Source: Eremophila alpestris peregrina (taxonomy: Eukaryota; Chordata; Aves; Passeriformes; Alaudidae). Taken from it: DNA of 64,000 nt. The notes beneath the pieces are model-generated. The model searched no databases. It was given only the letters and a program-made list of their open reading frames with translations, and was not told the origin of the DNA. Below are positions 24,732 through 37,799 of this stretch, piece after piece (the stretch's first letter is position 1; every line of letters begins with the position of its first letter). The position numbers and the translations under genes are program-made. The stretch spans positions 4,464,361-4,528,360 of the forward strand of contig WMCF01000035.1 in assembly GCA_009792885.1 (NCBI GenBank). The letters are read 5' to 3'.

Positions 24732-24760
24732 GGCAGAGATGCGAGCGGGCAGGGTCACTG
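24732..24760. repeat. 38-bp minisatellite, right end
   Basis: One partial unit (GGCAGAGATGCGA) and the beginning of another (GCGGGCAGGGTCACTG) follow the gap. The array then stops and unique CpG-rich promoter sequence begins. Confidence 0.9.
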
Positions 24761-25084
24761 CCGCTCCCGGAGCTCTCCGAGCGCGCTCGGTGTGGCTGCG
24801 GCGCTGAGGGGCCCGCCCGGCGAGCGCTGCCGGCACAGCTGCGGAGGGAGCATTGAAACGCTCCGGGCTCTCGCCCTCAGACACGGACTTCGGCCGCTCC
24901 TGGGGCGCGCTCCCGCCTCAGGGTCTCGGGGAGCCAGGGCGCCGCAAGCCGGAGCGACGGAGGCAGGTCCCGCGGCCCCTCCCTGCTGCCGTGCAGCGGC
25001 GGCGGCCCCGCTTCCCCCGCGGGACTGCGCGGGGGGCCCGGTCCCGCCCCGGGGGCGGTCGGGGGCGGCCGGCCCGTCCCCTTT

Positions 25085-25164
25085 AAGCGGCGCGGCGGAG
25101 GGTCCCGCCCGCTCATTTCCGAGCACGCAGGAAGTGCGGCCGGGGCTCCGCGCTGGCCCGCGCG
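25085..25164 (+). other. CSGALNACT2: CSGALNACT2 exon 1 (5' UTR, start approximate)
   Basis: The donor GCGCG|GTGAGT at 25165 is the strongest + strand splice donor in the CpG island. The exon is noncoding, as in mammalian orthologues, where translation begins in exon 2. The left end is a guess placed after the GC-box cluster. Confidence 0.5.
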
Positions 25165-25602
25165 GTGAGTACGGCGGCACCGCGCCCCTCCGCCATCCCG
25201 CCGCCCCGCTCCTCCCCGGCCCCGCGCCCCTCACCTGCCCCCCGCTCTCGGCCGGCCCGCCGCCCCTCCCCGCTGCCGGCTGGAGGTGCCGCGCAGCGCC
25301 CCGGAGCCCGCCCGGCCGGGGGCAGCGGCACCGCGGCGGGCCCGGCCCCGTGTCCCGGCCCGGAGCGGGCTGCGGCCGGCCCGCACCCAGCGCCTCGGGC
25401 TGCCGTGGATCCGCACAGCCGGGACAGCCCCGACCGCCCCGGCGCGGCGGCCTGGCACACCGGGCTAGCCGGTTGTACGGTAGCGCTGTCTCAACAGTAA
25501 AACGAATCTGTCCCTCACGGCTGCGTTTCCATTGTGTTGGCTGGCCGTAGGCGTGCTGGGAGCGCGTTTGTGCAGCCGCAGGCACCGGGATGCAGCAGGC
25601 GG

Positions 25603-25615
25603 CCCCCCCCCCCCC
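25603..25615 (+). repeat. C13 homopolymer tract
   Basis: Thirteen consecutive C within the CpG island, just inside intron 1. On the opposite strand it is a G13 run and a possible quadruplex element. Confidence 0.95.
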
Positions 25616-25948
25616 GGCAGCGCAGCGCTGGAGCGGGCACGGTGGCAGCGCCCGGCTGGGCTGTGCCGGGCTGCGGGGGGCCTTTGGGCTTGCTGGGGCC
25701 GCGAGAAACCCCCATTCCTGCCACCAACCCCCCAAAACAGGGGAGACGATAATGAGGGTGCTTAATTATCCTCGGTGAAATGTTGAGCATTGTTTAAACT
25801 GTGGTTTACATCTGTTCGTTTTTGTCAGGCGCTTTCTTGCTCGGTAAATTCCCTGCTCTCGCAAATTGTGAGAGTCAGAACGTTTTGGTGTTGAACATAA
25901 AAATAAATTGTCACCAGTCAATTAATTCAGAAGTGTTAAAGCAGAAAC

Positions 25949-25976
25949 GGGGGGGGGGGGGGCGAGGGCGGGGGAG
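25949..25976 (+). repeat. G14 tract plus G-rich flank (possible G-quadruplex)
   Basis: Fourteen G at 25949-25962 are followed by CGAGGGCGGGGGAG. The stretch has enough G-runs to fold as a quadruplex in DNA or nascent RNA. The G14 run is complementary to the C13 tract 333 bases upstream. Confidence 0.9.
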
Positions 25977-28900
25977 TGTTGCAATTTCCAAGACCGTTTT
26001 TAAACCTGAGTATGTAGAAGTTTAAACTTGATACTACATGTTTTCAAGGAGGTGTAATCAGTATTTACCCTATTCTGTGGTTTTGTTGTTTGTTTGTGGT
26101 TTCTTTCTCTTCAAGCCCCTCTGTTAGGTGGAAATTGAGACACTGATATCTTCTGCTAAACTTGTAGATGATGGATAAGGAGTAACTTTATTCTCTTCTT
26201 ACGGGTAACTCAGAAGAACTGCAGAAAAGAGAGGTTGTTTCAACACTGAGTCAGTATCTCTCAGGTTAAGGTCATACAGTAAAAATAACTTTTTTTATCC
26301 TTGGAGACTGTAATGCTAGGCCTCATAGGACAGTTTCTTGTTTTCCAGCATGCATTAGCTGCAAGTTCCTATCAGCTTTAGTGTGTTTGAAGGAAACTTC
26401 TGGCTTCCCTTTATTTATTAGCTAGATAATGGGTCCCCAAGGAGTACCAAAGACAGCAGTTTGGAAATACTCCCAGGGGCTGTCAGTGAAGGTAGATGTG
26501 TTTTTTGGAGGGGTGTTAGCTACGAGCCTCAGTTACACCCTGAGGCTTTTATGGGAGACTCTGCCAGTAAGTCCTTATCAGAAAAATCAGGAGACACACA
26601 CTGAGCGTTGCTACAGCACCTGTGACATAAACCATCAGCAGCTGAACACGGGAGGGAGAGCAGTGGTTGTTGAAGTACATGACTGTATGGCCCAAATAGA
26701 CATTCTTTAGCTTGTCTGTTGCTGGAGAAAACATGTGAAAACTTCCGTGTGATTAAGATTAGTTGATCTCGAATAGTTCTTTTCCTTATTGCTCCTATGA
26801 CTTTGTTTTAGCATATTTCTTAGGCTTAAGGAAGGAAGGAATAAAGGGAAAAAAAGAACCCCCAAACCTGTTGGTACAGCTGCTACACTGCGGTAGAAGT
26901 TGCACCAAATTACTCTGGAATTTAAATTCTTTCCTTTTATGTTAACCAACCCCAGGATATGGGTCTTCCCAAGTGAGTGAGAAGCATCATCTGAGGGCAT
27001 AGTTAAATGATAAGTAGCCATGGACTGTTACCAAGAAAACCCACAAGCATATCTGGCACAAGAATTTCAACCCCTGCATCAGGGTCTGCTATTTCACGCT
27101 TGCCAGAAGTGTTCTGTGGCCCTCCTTATAAAAAGAATCCATCAGAATCACCTGAAATTTTAAATGAGATCAAACTAAACTCCCAGAAGGGTGGGTATGA
27201 GAAATATGAGGTCAGTTTTTTCTCTGCAGAAAACAAATTGCACAATATTTTGCTTGTCTCTGAAGCAGCCTGTCATTATGAAGCAAGCTCATGACTTGCA
27301 GTATTTTCTCCTTAAATAATGCGGAAACAGGATCACAGAGGTGGGATGAAAGTCAGGCTTTGGATAAGTGCTGGAACTGATAATGTCCTTGGCTTTTTGT
27401 TAGCTCATCTGCCCTCCAGAATAAAAGCATGGGAAAAGGCTATGATAATTTCACTCCTGGAAAAATAATGTAGAAAATAGACAGGGGTTTCAAGAATACA
27501 AGATTTTCTTTAAAAAAAAAACCAAAATCATTCTCAAAGGGCACAATGGGAAGAAAATATCTTCAGGAGCATATTGTTTCTACAAAAAAGACCAAACCAC
27601 AAATAACTGTGCTTTATCTGTGTATCTAATTATGTTCTTTTAAGCTTAGTGCTGGAAATGGGGAAATGAGACCAGAACTCACAAGATGTTTATAAAAGAA
27701 ATAGAATGCTTTTTGAAGAGAATGGGAATATAGTTGTATTTCTTAGTTGGAACCACAGCTTGTAAGAAGAATTTGTGGAAGAGCACTTCTTACTGTCTGC
27801 CAGAACAGTTTCATTCTGAATGATGATTAGAAAAGCCCAACACATCCATTATTATTATAGCTCATTAAAAAAAAAATCTGAAAGTGTGCAATTACTTTAA
27901 TACCTTTTTTATTAAGCTCTTTGATTTTTTGTTTGAGGGCAGGAAAAATTCTGCAAGTTGCAGCCCTCCAATCATGAGTGCCTTTTGCTGCAAAAGGAGT
28001 TTAACAGGGTACTGTTTTAGACCCTGGTTTGGAGGCCCATTTTAGGTGCAGCCTGCTTCTGCTTTTATCCAGACCTTTAAAAAATTTTATTGTAAGGCTG
28101 CAGGTATTTTGTGTGCACCTAAAAATGTAGACAGGCAAGTTACTCAGCTTAGTATTTCTTGGGTATCTGTTACTTCCTGGTGTGCGTAGTCTAAATTGGT
28201 GACTGCTAGCTGAAAAACTGTTTTAGAAAGAGTAACAAGGTAATTATTGCAAGCTATATGTAGTCATTAAAGATGAGAGATTCAAGGGAAAAGGGACATG
28301 GCTTTTCCCCCTAATCCTTTAAGGTGCTGCATGGGGGAACATAGCACACTAAAATACTTGTGAGGAGCTTGTGCTCTCTCTGCTGGCACTGGGCTGTCTG
28401 TGCTGGGTTATTGGAAGGCTGGCAGGAGCCACTTGCTCCACCATTATTTCTGATTGGAGTGTGGTGGAATAATATCTTGGAACAGTCTCTGCTTTACCTT
28501 GTTTGTTTTTAAAGGCTCTTTCCATTCTCACACTAAATCCTCTAAAAGCAAGTTGAGGAAACTGGCAAGTTATTTCAAGCTATGAGTGCAAGTGTGAGCT
28601 CTGGAAAGAGCATCAACAGAGTTGGTGTTTCAGAGTGAAGTTCAGCGAATCCAAATCAGATGATGTGAGGAAACTATCTTGAGGAAATCTTGTATGTACT
28701 TTAAAAACCTATTTCCTGACAATCATCTCCAACTGTAATAAAAAGTGACTGTAGTGATTGGCCTGTTTACTGCTTTGTGGCTGCCTGCAGTGTAGGTGCT
28801 TTCCAGCACGGTGCTCTTGGGTCTGATTGCTTCCTTTAGCCCTTCCTGTGTTCCTGCAGGGTTTTGGTCTGGAGCCCATCTCCCTGCCCAGCCTGCAGTG

Positions 28901-30910
28901 CAGAGTGTCCATGTCTCCTTAGGGAGGTGCATTTGAGGAGGGTGTTGGCAGCTGTGTTGGTGGGTGACAGCAGGGGCAGAGCTGCTTCTCTTTTACTTCA
29001 GCCTTTCCCCTTCTTTAATTCTTTCACTGGTGGAGTGAGTGGGTGGTAAAGGGCAGGCCTGGCTGGCTTTTGTTCTTACCTTTCCTCCTCTCCTGTGCTA
29101 AATGGTGATGTTTCACTGGTGAAGCAGCTCCTGGCAGAGGATCCTTCACTCTTGGTGCTGGTAGGGATATCACTTAGGACAGCTGTCTGGAAAGCACAGA
29201 TCAGCACCCCACAGCCACCATATGCATCCTGCTGTCAAAAATAAGACTTCCCATCAGCTCCTCTACTATGACCAGAAATGTCCATCAATGCATTGCTTCA
29301 ATAGATGGAGGGGTGAGAATGTTTTCCTGTGGGAGTCTGAGTACAAATACACACTGGGCAACTAAAGAAGTGTGCAGAATGGCAGTGCTGTAGCTGTCTC
29401 AGCAGCATTGGGATGGCTGGGCTGATGCTGGGGGAGGGTTTGGTGGGCAGACTCTTTTGGCATTTGCTCTCCCAAAAACTAGGGAAAGTAGTTTTCTCTG
29501 GCATACTGGAGGGAATTTCTGTTCAAGAAAACCAGTGTGCTAGTTGCAGAGCAGAAGTAGAATTCTCTCATGGCTAACAAATCCTCTGGGGAAGTGCCCT
29601 ACCCACATACTTTTAATGGCTGCCACCAGCAGCAGTTGTCACCTTTTGCTGAACGTAGCTCCAGGCTGGTTCTTAACGTGTTCAGAGATAAAATAATACA
29701 GTGTAGAACAGGTATGAGTTAAAAGTAGCTTAGAACTACAATGCTTGCAGTTACTGTATTTCCAAATAAAATTGCTGAACTGATGAGGTTCTTTTATATA
29801 GACACCTGCTTCTTGTATTTAACTTTGAATGAACATCAACCACAAAATGAAGTTACTATGTCTGCACTGTTAATTGTGCTTTTTGTCGAGACAATAGATG
29901 AGTGCTTTCATAGAAGACCAAATCTATGGGGCACCTGACTTCTCCAAAAAGTTGTATATGAACTCACAGCAGTTTTGTGTTGAGTAGTCCCAGTTAACTT
30001 GGCCAGTTGCCAGAGACACGGAAGGACAGTTTCTGGCTTTCAGGTGTGTAATTGCAGGAAGACATTAAAATTTAAAGCTGATGGCTGAGGTTCTGAGCTA
30101 GTGCTGTGTGTAGAAGCTGTGTTTGTGTTGTGTGTGATAGTCAGTTGCAGACAGATTGTAACCAGGCAGATTTTGTGCTACCCCAATGTTCGTGTGTGGT
30201 GTTTGCATCTTCTCTGTAGAAACAGTAGAAATAATACTTAGAGAGTTCTGGGTGGAGTTTTGCTGCTGCTGCAGGGGCAGGTGTTGAGCAGCAATGCACA
30301 GGAAGCAATTGAAACTTGTTGGGAACACTGCTGAATTAAAGCAGAGGAAATGATGTAAATGAGCTTTGAGTGTGTTTTGAAGCACCCTCTGAAAACACAA
30401 AATGCTGGTCTTGAGCACTGTTCAGAGTGAACCCACAGTTCTGAGGCTAAGTCGTAAGTTTCTGTGGCATAAAATCTGTCCCATAAGAGTGTTTTGGGTG
30501 ACAGCTTTCAGATGACTTGTGGTAGCACTTCTGCTGTCTCTGAAAGGCTCCTCCAAGCAGTGTCAGAAAGGATGGCACTTGTCAGCGCTGCTGAAGCTGC
30601 TTGCAGCCCCAGGGGCAGCAGATGTCTTGCGTGTAGTGTGCTCTGGTAGAGTGAAAATTAAGATTGCTGAGTGACAGTAGCTTAGTCCATCTTTCACGTG
30701 CTTTGTGAGCTCCTGATACTTGTAGAAGTCTTCTGCAGAAGAGACATATAATTTGTGAAGTAGGAGGATGGGTATTGGTTGTAGTTGGTGCTGGCTGGAC
30801 AGAGGCTGGCTAGTTTCTTCCCAGCACAGTCTTCCCATTGCCCCAGGAAGATGCCTCTGCAGGGCAAACTTTGCCCCAGTGTTTGGCAAAAGACTTGGTG
30901 TTAACATCCA

Positions 30911-30931
30911 AAATACTGTATTACAGTATTT
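30911..30931. repeat. Perfect palindrome, 10-bp arms
   Basis: AAATACTGTA and its exact complement TACAGTATTT flank a single T. CAGTATT recurs just downstream, and the phrase TAACATCCAAAATA occurs on both sides, so the locus also carries a local duplication. Confidence 0.7.
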
Positions 30932-33900
30932 GTATTTTGTCAGTATTATTCAGTATTACAGCCAAAATACTGCTAACATCCAAAATAATGGATTAGATTC
31001 TGATATGAAGTGCTGCTATGCATGTTTCTTTATGGTGGATTTTTTAAAATTAGATTTTGGATGTAATCCAGTATTTTTGAATTCTTTTGCATTTAACTCT
31101 TCAGAATTCCTCCTTAGTTTAAGGTTCTGAGCTTCTATTAGATGGACAATTGGAAGTGATAGGGATTTAAATCAGTAGTGTGAGGGGACAAAAAGGGAAG
31201 GAAAAACCCAACTTTAAACCAGTGTTCAAACAGTGTAGTAGAAGTTGTTGCCAGTAGAACTGTGTGTTAAATATAGCACTTGTGACAAGTGTCTGTGGTA
31301 ACCACTTACATGTCTCTGCTGTCAAGCAAAAAAAAAGTTAGGGGAAAAAAAAAGTAGTGAAATATGAACTCAACAAAAGAAGAGTGCAAGGAACCTGCAA
31401 AAACTTAGCAGAGGCTTGCAAAAACTCTTGGCTTCTTTCCCCTTCAAACCATGATGATCCCTTCCTGAGGAAAAGGGGAGGAAAGGCGATTTCAGTGGTC
31501 CAAAGACTGACTTCAGGGACTTGAAAAACAATACAAGAGAGGTGAAGCAGTGTAATGCTAAGTGTTCAGTGTTTGGTGTTTCTAGTTCCTACTGGGAACT
31601 TCTTCAATACAAGGAAAAGATCCATAGATAGTTCTGACAAGCTGCTGGCTTTTGTGCTTCTGGTGAAGCTTGGTTTTGCTAGTCCTTTAAGAGTAAGTTA
31701 ATGCTTAGTTGTAATATCAAACTGAAAAATTACAGATGACATAAGCTGTGCTTCTGGAATGCACCAGATGTTTCTCAATTGTTTGGCATCCAGCTTTCAT
31801 GGCTGGTGACATATTCGAGGCTGATGTGTTGTGCTGAAAGCAGAACCTGAGCTACTACACTGAATTTTAACCTTCCTAAAAACATTTGTAGTTTCTGTTC
31901 CTCCTTCCACCTTTGGTTGTGGACTGAAGAAAGCAAAGTGAGCGCAGTTTTGAAAACCACATATGAATTTAAGCTAGCTGATTCAGTTTTATTTAAGGAA
32001 AACCTGAGGGTGATTGATTTTCAAAGCAGCATTTTTCTCAGTATTTCTGGATCAAGTAGTATTTTAAACTGGTTTTCATTATTTTAAAACTCTCAGGCCA
32101 AACTACCACCTGGAAAAAATGCACAGAAATGTCTTCCAGTGGTCACTTCAGGAGTCCTCAAACTTGCACTGAGGAGACCTATGTACAAATAGTCCCTGGT
32201 CCAGGTAACCCTCAAAAAATATGGCAATAACTCATAACTTCAGTGAGAATATTGCTGTGGTGCAGAGTTATCCAACAAAACTTTCTTATTAAATTTAAAT
32301 GAATTTCCCATAAACATTTCTGTTTTCAAGATGGATAATAATAGAAGTTTGAAAGTATTTTTAAGAAAGTTGGATCCACTTGAGAATTTAACTTCTGTTT
32401 TCAATTCAGCTGCTACAGCTGCATCATAGCCTGGAATATTACATCCTTGAAAACAATGTCACCCTTACCATAGGAAAAAATTCCAAAAATTGGAAAAAAA
32501 TTAACTCCTGCACATTATTAAGTCTCTAACTTTTTTTTTTTAAATGCTGGCCAATTTGCTATGCAACTGTTATAAAGAACACTCTGGGTATGGACTGTCC
32601 TTTTCCATCTCTTTGTAACTTAAGAAAAAGAAATCTCCATGTGAGAACCACGTGTGAGGGCCTCAGAGGGAATCTCTTTTGCTCTACCATGTTTTCAGAT
32701 TTTCTTTACAGTATGAGCAAACTGGATGTATGACCTTTATTCTTACCCCCCACAGTGAGAAATCTTCCACTGGCTCCATGTATGAACTTGAATTACAATT
32801 ATCCTTTAAAAACTGCTGAAGAGTTTTGGCATTTATATTTTCACTATGCTTAAGTCACAGTAGCTTTGTTATCTTGATCTCCATATATAGAGAAGTAGAT
32901 GACAGATCTGAAAAAACAGATTCTGAGAATGTAGTTAGATGTGAAACTCAGGTAAAGCAATTGCAAGAAAACCACTTGGTTCTCATCTCTTTGATTTTGC
33001 AGCAACCATTCCACAGTGGATGGCTGCAGTCACTCTCATTGATTGGTTTTAATAAATAGAAGATGGCATCAGTGCAAATGTAGGTGTGCTGTGCAAAAGC
33101 TGTCCACTTGAGCTGGAATCACCAGCTTTACTGTGGTGTTGCATTTGAGGGAGCATGCTCATCTTGTGTGAGGGGAATATTTAACTGGGGCCTTTGTTTA
33201 GACACCTTGGATGCCTAAAGACTATTTCACCTTTCCTAATTCACTTTGATTCGAGGTGATGCTGTGTTGCTAAGTGTAACTGGTTTTCTGTAACAGGCTG
33301 TTTTAGAAGGCCTACCTACAGTATTACCTTTATGAAGACTGCTGGGCATCTTAAGTTTAATTTCTGCCTCTTGCTGCAGCTGTTGCTCCATCCTACAGAA
33401 AGAACTATAAACATCTCCCAGCATGTGATCTAATAGAGACCACTGTGCATCCTTGAAGATAAGCTGCAGTTGTTGTAAGAAGTGTGATTTAGTTTTGGTT
33501 AAGCTGTCCTCCCCAGTCTTTTTCCCTTGGCTGGGTGAGCAGTGTTACACAGGCTGTTGGGAGGCTCTGCCACCTTTCAGTGGACAGACTGCTGGGTATG
33601 GTTGCTGAGGTGTTGTGCCCTGGCCCAAGAACTCAAATGCTGCTGTGTTATAATTTATGTAATTTATGGGGACTGAGTCCTTAGTAAGGGTTTAACAAAG
33701 CCTGTTGTAAAAGTAGGCTGGGTTCTTGCCTAATGTTCATGTGAGAAACAACATTGCTTACAAGATGCGGGAATACCAGCAGAAAGATCTTCCCTGATTA
33801 CTGTGCTAAGGCAGCTCTTGTACTTCTGTTCTTAATTGTAGGTTGAGCTCTAGCAACCAACAAAGCAGGCACAGTAAGTGTAGTCATGTAAAACTGCTGT

Positions 33901-36900
33901 TCCTTTAATTCCCTGACAATAAGGGGAAGAAGACATGCTTCACCAAACTTGGAGTTTGTGGTTTTCTTGCCAAATTTAAAAAGAGGAATAACTCCAACGG
34001 CAGTGCAGAAACCCGCATGCTGAATAATAGAAGTGATAGGAAAAGTTGTGTCATATAGAAAAGCTGCTGTCTTGTGGAAGCTGAAGGTAGAAGAGCCTTT
34101 CATGATGGCTGCTCAATAATAATTTTAAAACAAGCAAGCAAATGAAACTCCTTCAGCTGGTCCTACCTAGGACATTTTACCTATTTTTTCTTGCCAAGCA
34201 GATGTCTCTCTTGATAAAAACAATAAAGTGACTGTGAGTTGACTTTTGTTTCCTGGCTTTATCTCCAATGGAATAATACTAACCAGTGTTGTTAAGGTGT
34301 AGCTGGTTGGGTTTCAAGTTTCAATTTTAATTCAACATTTTCCAGACAACTGGACTTACTTTGGATTCACTGAAGTCAAAGCAGGACTTCTATTCATAAG
34401 CTCATTGCTTACTTTGGATTAGTTATAAAGTAAACAGTGTGAATAATACTGTTCATTCATTTGTCCTCTTAACCATGTAATGGATTAAGTTTTGTTTAGG
34501 AACAACAAGTGCCAGGACAAGTGATAACTTGCTTGCTTCTCTCATTTATAGGAGATAAAACTGCTTCAGCAAAAGGTTGATTTTTTTCCCTGTTATTTCA
34601 CAGCAGATTATGAAAGAATTGCATTTAAATGAGTACAGTTAATATTTCCTTCGAGAATGACAGCGTGACTGCTTTTTCCAAGTATTGTTGTGGCAAAAAT
34701 ACCACCATTTCTAGGTTGTTGGATATCACCTTCTGCTTGCGTTCTCTGAGAACAGAGGCAATAAACCCCACAGTATTTTCTATTCTGTCAGCTTGGCAAG
34801 CTGATTGAATTTTGGCCGTGTACATGGGGCAGGGAAGGGGTGTGTGGTGTGTGAGCAGGATGGGTCCTTCCTGCAGCCCCCGTGGCTGGTGTTGATGTTG
34901 TAAAAACACATTCCAGGGAACTTGAAACTGAGGCAGAAATTGCAAGAGAGGGTTTGGGCAAGCTGTAAAGAGCGTGGCCTGCTTGATTGTTCTTGATTTC
35001 TATGATTGAACACCGCTATTAAAATGAAACCCTACTCTTTCCTATGTTTCTGTGTTTTAAAAGTTTGTACAAAGTGTGTTGTTTCAGTTGCATATCCTGA
35101 AAAGATGTAATTAATAAGCAGGATCTGGTCCTTGGAAAAGGCAGGGTTTTTCATGGATTTTTATCTCTCCCTGGTGTTGAGAGTGAGTTGATCTATCACA
35201 TGAAACAAAGGAGATAAGAAATGCAATATATCTTACCTGTATACTGCAGTCTCTTATGTGGCAGTGGAAATTTGTGGAGGTTTGGTCTTAATTTAATTTT
35301 GGAGCACAGCATTTCTGCTGGCAAAACAACAATGTTGCTTTTTGTAAGAGAAACCATTTGCATGGAGAATATTATTTTTTGAGTAATAAATCCTGTGATT
35401 GTTGCACCCTTCACTGAAGTAACTTTTTCCTGTGGTTCCTGTGCCTGAACTACTTATTCCTGGTGAACTGTGAGTTCTAGAATGGCCCTTGTGCCAAAGG
35501 CATGATTTTCTTTTGCTTCCCATTTAGAAACTAAAGAAATGTCTGAAGTTACCTATTGCAGATATACTCAAGCACTTTAAAATCCATTACAGGCTGTTCA
35601 TAATGTGGCCAGTTGAGCACTGTTCATTTTTTTCCCCATGTCCTTCATTAAAAATGAAGTGAGGTACTCAGTGATCAGGGTACAGTCATCGTTGTCCCCC
35701 CGTTTCCTCCATGTGGCTTTGGCAGAGGAAAGGAAACTCGTGAAAATCAAGAGGTAGCTTGAAGAATTCCTTTTGGTGTCAACCAGGTGAGGTGAGCAGT
35801 AAAGCTTAAGTTCAGTGCTTACCAACTAAAGGGGGGTGTTGGGTTGAATTGGAACATACTCTAAATTTTCAAAAAGTTGAATATGAGCTGTTGCATGTGC
35901 TTGATGTGTTTGATTTACCGTGGGCAGTGGTTACAATGTGTACGAGCAGAACTTCCAGATTTTTCAGAATTCCATGTGAAACTGGCAAGGTCTAAAATAT
36001 TTTGTGATTGTTTTCATTTTCCTGTTGGTTTTATTGTATTCAGGTTGTCTTTCCATAAATTGATAGTGGCTTTTAACTTCTCTCCCATCCAGCAGTGTGT
36101 ATGTATGTGTGCTTGGGAGGCAGAGCCATAGCTGAAGGCATATCAGATGGCAGAATTGTAATAAAAAGAGGCTTTTTTTCAGTCAGTAAAGAGGGTGAGA
36201 TTCTTGACTAGGTTTCTGTGGAAAGTGAGAACTTCAGCAATTAATTCTTGGGAGGTTTTTTTTCTTCTCTTCCTTTCTTCCTAATAGCTGACAAGTCTGA
36301 CTTAAGTACTGGCTCAACTACAACTGTGTAATAAAACCTGGACAAATTCTTTTGTCTTTTCTGAGGTTATGCCTCAGCAGACTGTCTAAGCAGAGATGAT
36401 GTGATGTGTACTTAAGGTATGGTTTGAGGTTTTTCACTCTGGGATTTATGCAAAGATTGTCTGCAGCAGCAGATGCTCAACTTTGTGTTTGATTTCAGCC
36501 AGTGAGAAGGTGAAGGTGTCCCCAGTGTTCCTCCAACATTCCAAGCTATTTTGTTCTCAGTGGCACTGTTATTCAGAATAAGAAGGGAATATGCAAGGGA
36601 TGAGATTGGACCTTATGTTTTCATTGTATAACTTGCCAAGAAGAGAAATATGTGTGTGGAGGAGGCTTAAAACAATGAATATCTGTGGCATCTGGGTGAA
36701 ATTATGAACGATAAAACAACTCTCAGCTGGAATTTCATGGGCAGCTAAACAGTGAGTGTCTAGGGCATGCTGAATGAAAGTGACATGTCTAAAATAAAAC
36801 ATGCTCGCACAAGGAATGTCCCCACGGTCTGGCACGAAGCCAAGTGCATACTGAAATAGGTCACTGCCTTAAGTGTGAATGTTTCCCCACTTCAGAAAAA

Positions 36901-37799
36901 TGTGCTCATCCTTTGCAACAGGGAACAAAAAGAGAATGCTAATATAATAAAAAAAAATGTAAAGCATTTTCAATTAGCATGCTGGTCTGTTCCCTTGTGC
37001 TTAGATAATCAATGAACTTTTTTGTAAGGAACAGAAACATTTCCATTGTTGAATATACAGAAGGCCCTGGCAGTGCAGAAAGAACTGACAACCAGGTGCC
37101 TCAGGAAAACCTACAGATCTTTATAAGCATTGTATAAGGCTCAGATGTCTCATTCTTTGTAGATCATGCAGATTACTGCAAATAGACTTGTTCTGAGGAA
37201 CTGATATGAAGTTAAAAACCAGCATGTGCAATTCAAAATTTTGGAACTTAATCTTTAAGCACTGAAATTCCAGGGACTTCTGTGTGATTACTTATTATCA
37301 GGTAATCTTACTGTCCTTTTTTATAAACTTCAGAATGTTCCATGTAATAACCCAATTAGTTTCCCTGTTGTGATTTTTGAGATCCCATGTGCTTTTGCTT
37401 GTTCTGGGGTTTCATAGCCTGTTTTCTCTTGTAATCATATTCTACAGCCTAGTTACTGGAATTCCTAAAATAGGGCTGTGCCAGACTGAATTAATATCAA
37501 ATTTGGGTTGTAAATATACAAAAACGGGGCTTTTTTTTTTTATTTTCTGAAGAGAGAGGATAGTGAAATAGAGTGCTCATAAGCCCTCCTTTTCCAATGG
37601 GATAAGAAGGAAGGAAGTTTCTTGCTGCTTTCACCCACTCTTTGAAGTATTCAAGATAAAATGTCTTACTCCTTTATGATGACTTCCTTCAGCAGAAGTA
37701 ATACTGAAGGAGAAGAAAAAAAAAAAAAGATATGTCAGTTGGCTCAGTTTGCTAAAGCGGTGGGAACTAACTTACCCATTCAGCTCTCCATGTGCAATT

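Larger units (their letters stand above)
24761..25720 (+). promoter_or_regulatory. CSGALNACT2: CpG island and promoter of CSGALNACT2
   Basis: About 1 kb of very GC-rich, CpG-dense DNA. It contains several GC boxes (for example CCCGCCCCGGGGGCGG near 25044-25058), an ETS-like CAGGAAGTG at 25128-25136, and no convincing TATA box. It spans the noncoding first exon and its donor at 25165, as is usual for a widely expressed gene. Long open frames on both strands here (up to 326 codons on the minus strand) result from high GC and are not genes. The transcription start is not fixed by sequence. Confidence 0.85.

Noticed and set aside
24113..24760. CRISPR-like array
   Set aside because: The units are head-to-tail repeats without unique spacers in a vertebrate genome; this is a minisatellite.
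24755..25735. 326-codon open frame on the minus strand (and a 389-codon + strand frame running through the gap)
   Set aside because: Both are products of extreme GC content in the CpG island. They are rich in Pro, Arg, Gly and Ala with no domain, and the + strand frame includes translated N.
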